Shown: one piece after another, positions 23,129 through 25,489 of the stretch
How the letters are laid out: the number at the start of each line of letters is the position of its first letter
Numbering within the stretch: the stretch's first letter is position 1
Source: an uncultured Oscillospiraceae bacterium
GTDB taxonomy: Bacteria > Bacillota > Clostridia > Oscillospirales > Oscillospiraceae
Direction: 5' to 3'
DNA: 25,489 nt
Assembly: GCA_910583885.1 (NCBI GenBank)
Contig: CAJUAC010000038.1
Coordinates: forward strand, 1 to 25,489
Position numbers and translations under genes: made by a program
The notes under the pieces: generated by a model
What the model was told of the DNA's origin: nothing
Databases searched by the model: none
What the model saw: only the letters and a program-made list of their open reading frames with translations

Positions 23129-24238
23129 TCACCCTTCAAAGGGGAAGCGGTAGGGCAGGTTCAGCCTGTCCCGGATCTCCAGGATCTCCCTCTGGACAGC
23201 CTCCCCCACTGGGACGCCCTTGTCCCTGCGCTCCAGCCAGGTGAGGTACTCCTTCTCCCCGGCGGTGTAGATGCGGCCGCTGCCCGGGGCGCGCTGGGAG
23301 GCGCGCAGGGCCCGGCAGATGTCCCCGGCGGTCTTCCGGAACACCTCCCGCCCCATGAAGGCGTCCGGATCCACTACGAAGAAGAAGTGGCCCAGGTGAT
23401 ACATCTGGGGCTTCCCCTCCGGGCTCAGGCCGGTCAGGGCCTTCATGAACTGCCCGCCCGCCAGGGCGGCGGAGAGGATTTCCACCACAGCGGCATAGCC
23501 ATAGCCCTTGTAACCTGCCAGCTCCTCCCCAATGCCCCCCAGGGGGGCCAGGGCCGCCGTGCCATCCACCAGGGCGCGAAGGATGGCCTGGCTGTCTGTC
23601 ATGGCGGAGCCGTCCCGGGAGACCACCATACCGGCGGGGGTATCCTTCCCCTCCCGGGCATAGTACTCAATCTTCCCCCGCTGGACGATGGAGGTGGCGC
23701 AGTCCAGGCAGAAGGGGAATTCCTCATCCGTGGGCAGGGAAAAGGTCAGGGGGTTGGTACCCATCATGTTCTCCACGCCGAAGGTGGGGGCGATGGAGGG
23801 GCGGGCGTTGGTGCCGGTGATGCCGATCATCCCCTCCCTGGCCGCCATGCCGGACCAGTACCCGGCGATGCCGTAGTGGGTGGAGTTGCGGATGGCCCCT
23901 CCGGCCATCCCGCAGGCCCGGGCCTTCTCCAGCAGCCGCTCCATCATCTGATGGCTGGCTACCATGCCCATGCCGTCGTGGGCATCCATGACCAGGGTGG
24001 TGGGGGTCTCCTTGACAATCTCCACCTTTGTCACCGGCAACAGGGTGCCGTTGACGATCCGGTCGATATAGATGGGCTTGAAGCGGTTGCAGCCGTGGCT
24101 CTCAATGCCCCGCCGGTCCGACTCCAGCAGCACATCGGCGCAGATAGCCGCGTCCGCCTCCGGTACGCCGTAGCCCTGGAAGGCGTCGGTAAGAAAGGCG
24201 CCCATCAGCTCCCAGGGCACATAGGGTCTCATCTCCAT
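23129..24238 (-). CDS. Malate/L-lactate dehydrogenase family oxidoreductase (Ldh_2)
   Basis: 369 residues from ATG 24238, 8 bases after GAGGAGG; an upstream ATG at 24352 would add an unlikely leader. NAD(P)-dependent reduction or oxidation of 2-oxo/2-hydroxy acids. Family signs: DRRGIESHGCNRF, NSTHYGIAGYWSGMA (with the probable catalytic His), NMMGTNPLTFSLPTDEE and GYKGYGYAAVVEILSAALAG. The substrate (malate, lactate, ureidoglycolate or sugar acids in relatives) cannot be set from sequence alone, but neighbouring malic enzyme favours malate. 42 bases separate it from the malic enzyme start. Confidence 0.9.
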   Translation of the reverse strand: MEMRPYVPWELMGAFLTDAFQGYGVPEADAAICADVLLESDRRGIESHGCNRFKPIYIDRIVNGTLLPVTKVEIVKETPTTLVMDAHDGMGMVASHQMMERLLEKARACGMAGGAIRNSTHYGIAGYWSGMAAREGMIGITGTNARPSIAPTFGVENMMGTNPLTFSLPTDEEFPFCLDCATSIVQRGKIEYYAREGKDTPAGMVVSRDGSAMTDSQAILRALVDGTAALAPLGGIGEELAGYKGYGYAAVVEILSAALAGGQFMKALTGLSPEGKPQMYHLGHFFFVVDPDAFMGREVFRKTAGDICRALRASQRAPGSGRIYTAGEKEYLTWLERRDKGVPVGEAVQREILEIRDRLNLPYRFPFEG

Positions 24239-24378
24239 ATTCCAGTCCTCCTCGTTGTATTGCCGCCGCCTGTAGGTTTGGCCCGCCTGCGGCGGCTCCG
24301 GGGCTGTGCAAAGAAAAAATGCGCAGAGCAGCATCTCCGCCGCCTCGCGCATCCCAAGCCTGCACAGGAATTGTACTT

Positions 24379-24407
24379 ATTGTACCAGCCCCCGGCCCAA
24401 AAAGCAA
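24379..24407 (-). promoter_or_regulatory. Promoter of the Ldh_2/malic enzyme/glpK cluster
   Basis: On the minus strand TTGCTT (24402-24407), a 17-base spacer and TACAAT (24379-24384) with an extended TG upstream of the -10. It is 140 bases upstream of the Ldh_2 start, which leaves a leader in which no further structure was recognised. Confidence 0.65.
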
Positions 24408-24488
24408 GCCCCAGCCGCCAATTTCTTTTGGAGGGCACGCCAAAAAAATCCAACCCTTTTTGTGCTGCTTCCCCTTATCCAAAGGGAA

Positions 24489-24516
24489 GGCCGCACCGTA
24501 GCAGTACGGTGCGGCC
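24489..24516 (-). terminator. Terminator hairpin downstream of groEL
   Basis: Perfect 12-bp stem GGCCGCACCGTA (24489-24500) with TACGGTGCGGCC (24505-24516) and a 4-base loop, 29 bases past the groEL stop on the minus strand. The downstream T-run is weak. Confidence 0.7.
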
Positions 24517-24545
24517 CTATTATGCTGTTTTTGCGGATCCGGGGA

Positions 24546-25489
24546 TCAATACATGCCGCCCATCCCCATGTCGCCGCCAGCGGGAGCGGGAGCAGGGGGC
24601 TCGGGCTTGTCAGCCACCAGGGACTCGGTGGTCAGCACCATGGCAGCCACAGAGGCGGCGTTCTCCAGGGCGGAGCGGGTGACCTTGGCGGGGTCAACAA
24701 TGCCCGCGCTGATCATGTCCACATATTCCTCCTTGTAGGCGTCGAAGCCCACGCCCTTGTCGGCCTTCTTCACATTCTCCAGGACCACAGAGCCGTCCAG
24801 GCCGGCATTGGCCGCGATCTGGCGGATGGGGGCCTCCAGGGCCTTGGCGATGATGCGCACGCCAGTCTTCTCGTCGCCCTCGACCTGATCCAGCAGGGCC
24901 TCCACGTTGGGGATGGCGTTGACAAACACAGCGCCGCCGCCGGCCACGATGCCCTCCTCAACAGCCGCCTTGGTGGCGTTGAGGGCGTCCTCAATGCGCA
25001 GCTTCTTCTCCTTCATCTCGGTCTCGGTAGCAGCGCCGACCTTGATGACCGCCACGCCGCCGGCCATCTTGGCCAGGCGCTCCTGGAGCTTCTCCTTGTC
25101 GTAGTCAGAGGTGGTCACGCCGATCTGGCTGCGGATCTGGGCGACGCGGTCCTTGATGGCCTGGCTGTCGCCGGCGCCGTCGACGATGACGGTGTTCTCC
25201 TTTGTCACCTTGATCTGGCGGGCGCGGCCCAGCATGGAGATATCAGCGGTCTTGAGCTCGTAGCCCAGCTCCTCGCTGATGACCTGGCCGCCGGTGAGGA
25301 TGGCGATATCCTGGAGCATCTCCTTGCGGCGGTCGCCGAAGCCGGGGGCCTTGACGCACACCACGTTCAGGGTGCCGCGCAGGCGGTTGACCAGCAGGGT
25401 GCTCAGGGCCTCGCCCTCTACGTCCTCAGCGATAATGACCATCTTCTTGCCGGACTGGACCATCTGCTCCAGCAGGGGCAGGATGTCGG
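24546..25489 (-). CDS. groEL: Chaperonin GroEL, C-terminal part
   Basis: The 3' end of groEL; the 5' end lies beyond the window. About 314 residues are visible, reading in from DILPLLEQMVQSGKKMVIIA at the window edge. The apical domain (VIIAEDVEGEALSTLLVNRL, VKAPGFGDRRKEMLQDIAIL), LGRARQIKVTKENT, the Ile/Asn-rich AGGVAVIKVGAATETE, the equatorial part with EEGIVAGGGAVF, and the flexible Gly-Gly-Met tail (GGDMGMGGMY) are all typical. It folds proteins inside its double ring with GroES. The frame is uninterrupted. Confidence 0.98.
   Translation of the reverse strand, partial: DILPLLEQMVQSGKKMVIIAEDVEGEALSTLLVNRLRGTLNVVCVKAPGFGDRRKEMLQDIAILTGGQVISEELGYELKTADISMLGRARQIKVTKENTVIVDGAGDSQAIKDRVAQIRSQIGVTTSDYDKEKLQERLAKMAGGVAVIKVGAATETEMKEKKLRIEDALNATKAAVEEGIVAGGGAVFVNAIPNVEALLDQVEGDEKTGVRIIAKALEAPIRQIAANAGLDGSVVLENVKKADKGVGFDAYKEEYVDMISAGIVDPAKVTRSALENAASVAAMVLTTESLVADKPEPPAPAPAGGDMGMGGMY

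Noticed and set aside
23387..24682. 431-residue plus-strand frame opposite the Ldh_2 gene and groEL end
   Set aside because: Runs through a terminator hairpin and two recognised minus-strand genes; His/Gly-rich shadow.

Overview
The window looks like the chromosome of a high-GC, Gram-positive gut anaerobe of the class Clostridia, most likely an Oscillospiraceae (Flavonifractor/Lawsonibacter/Intestinimonas-like). The basis is the dense high-GC coding, strong GGAGG ribosome-binding sites, the DUF421+DUF4363 gene pair, the BlaI/M56-peptidase pair, the short bacterial malic enzyme and a GroEL with a Gly-Gly-Met tail. The genus is an inference. No rRNA, tRNA or CRISPR array was seen.

Region 1 (1-1791) has no convincing gene. 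It holds about three tandem copies of a 322-375 bp unit plus a partial fourth, each rich in hairpins, then a leader with several dyad symmetries.

Region 2 (1792-14325) is one tightly packed plus-strand block of 18 genes for a DNA-packaging particle with a contractile tail, in PBSX/Xkd order: small terminase, large terminase, portal, prohead protease, decoration protein, major capsid, three connector/terminator proteins, sheath, tube, an unrecognised proline-rich protein, LysM/gp53-like protein, tail hub, spike, gp25/gpW-like, baseplate J and tail protein I. The packaging ATPase and nuclease motifs look intact, many genes overlap start-on-stop, and base composition resembles the host flanks. 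The small terminase lacks the N-terminal DNA-binding half. There is no tape measure gene between tube and LysM protein, only a 257-residue disordered protein. No tail fibre, holin, endolysin, integrase, repressor or replication gene is present. This resembles a domesticated particle or gene-transfer-agent-like element more than a complete prophage. A decayed prophage is the main alternative.

Region 3 (14326-20400) is host-like: an alpha/beta hydrolase behind an extended -10 promoter flanked by a perfect 11-bp inverted repeat, a convergent CmpB-like membrane protein, a family 4 uracil-DNA glycosylase, a DUF421/DUF4363 pair, and a BlaI-type repressor with an M56-peptidase sensor under an autoregulated promoter carrying two palindromic operators.

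Region 4 (20400-25489) is on the minus strand: glycerol kinase, NAD(P)-malic enzyme and a malate/L-lactate dehydrogenase family oxidoreductase, plausibly a small glycerol/C4-acid metabolic cluster, and then the 3' part of groEL running off the window edge.
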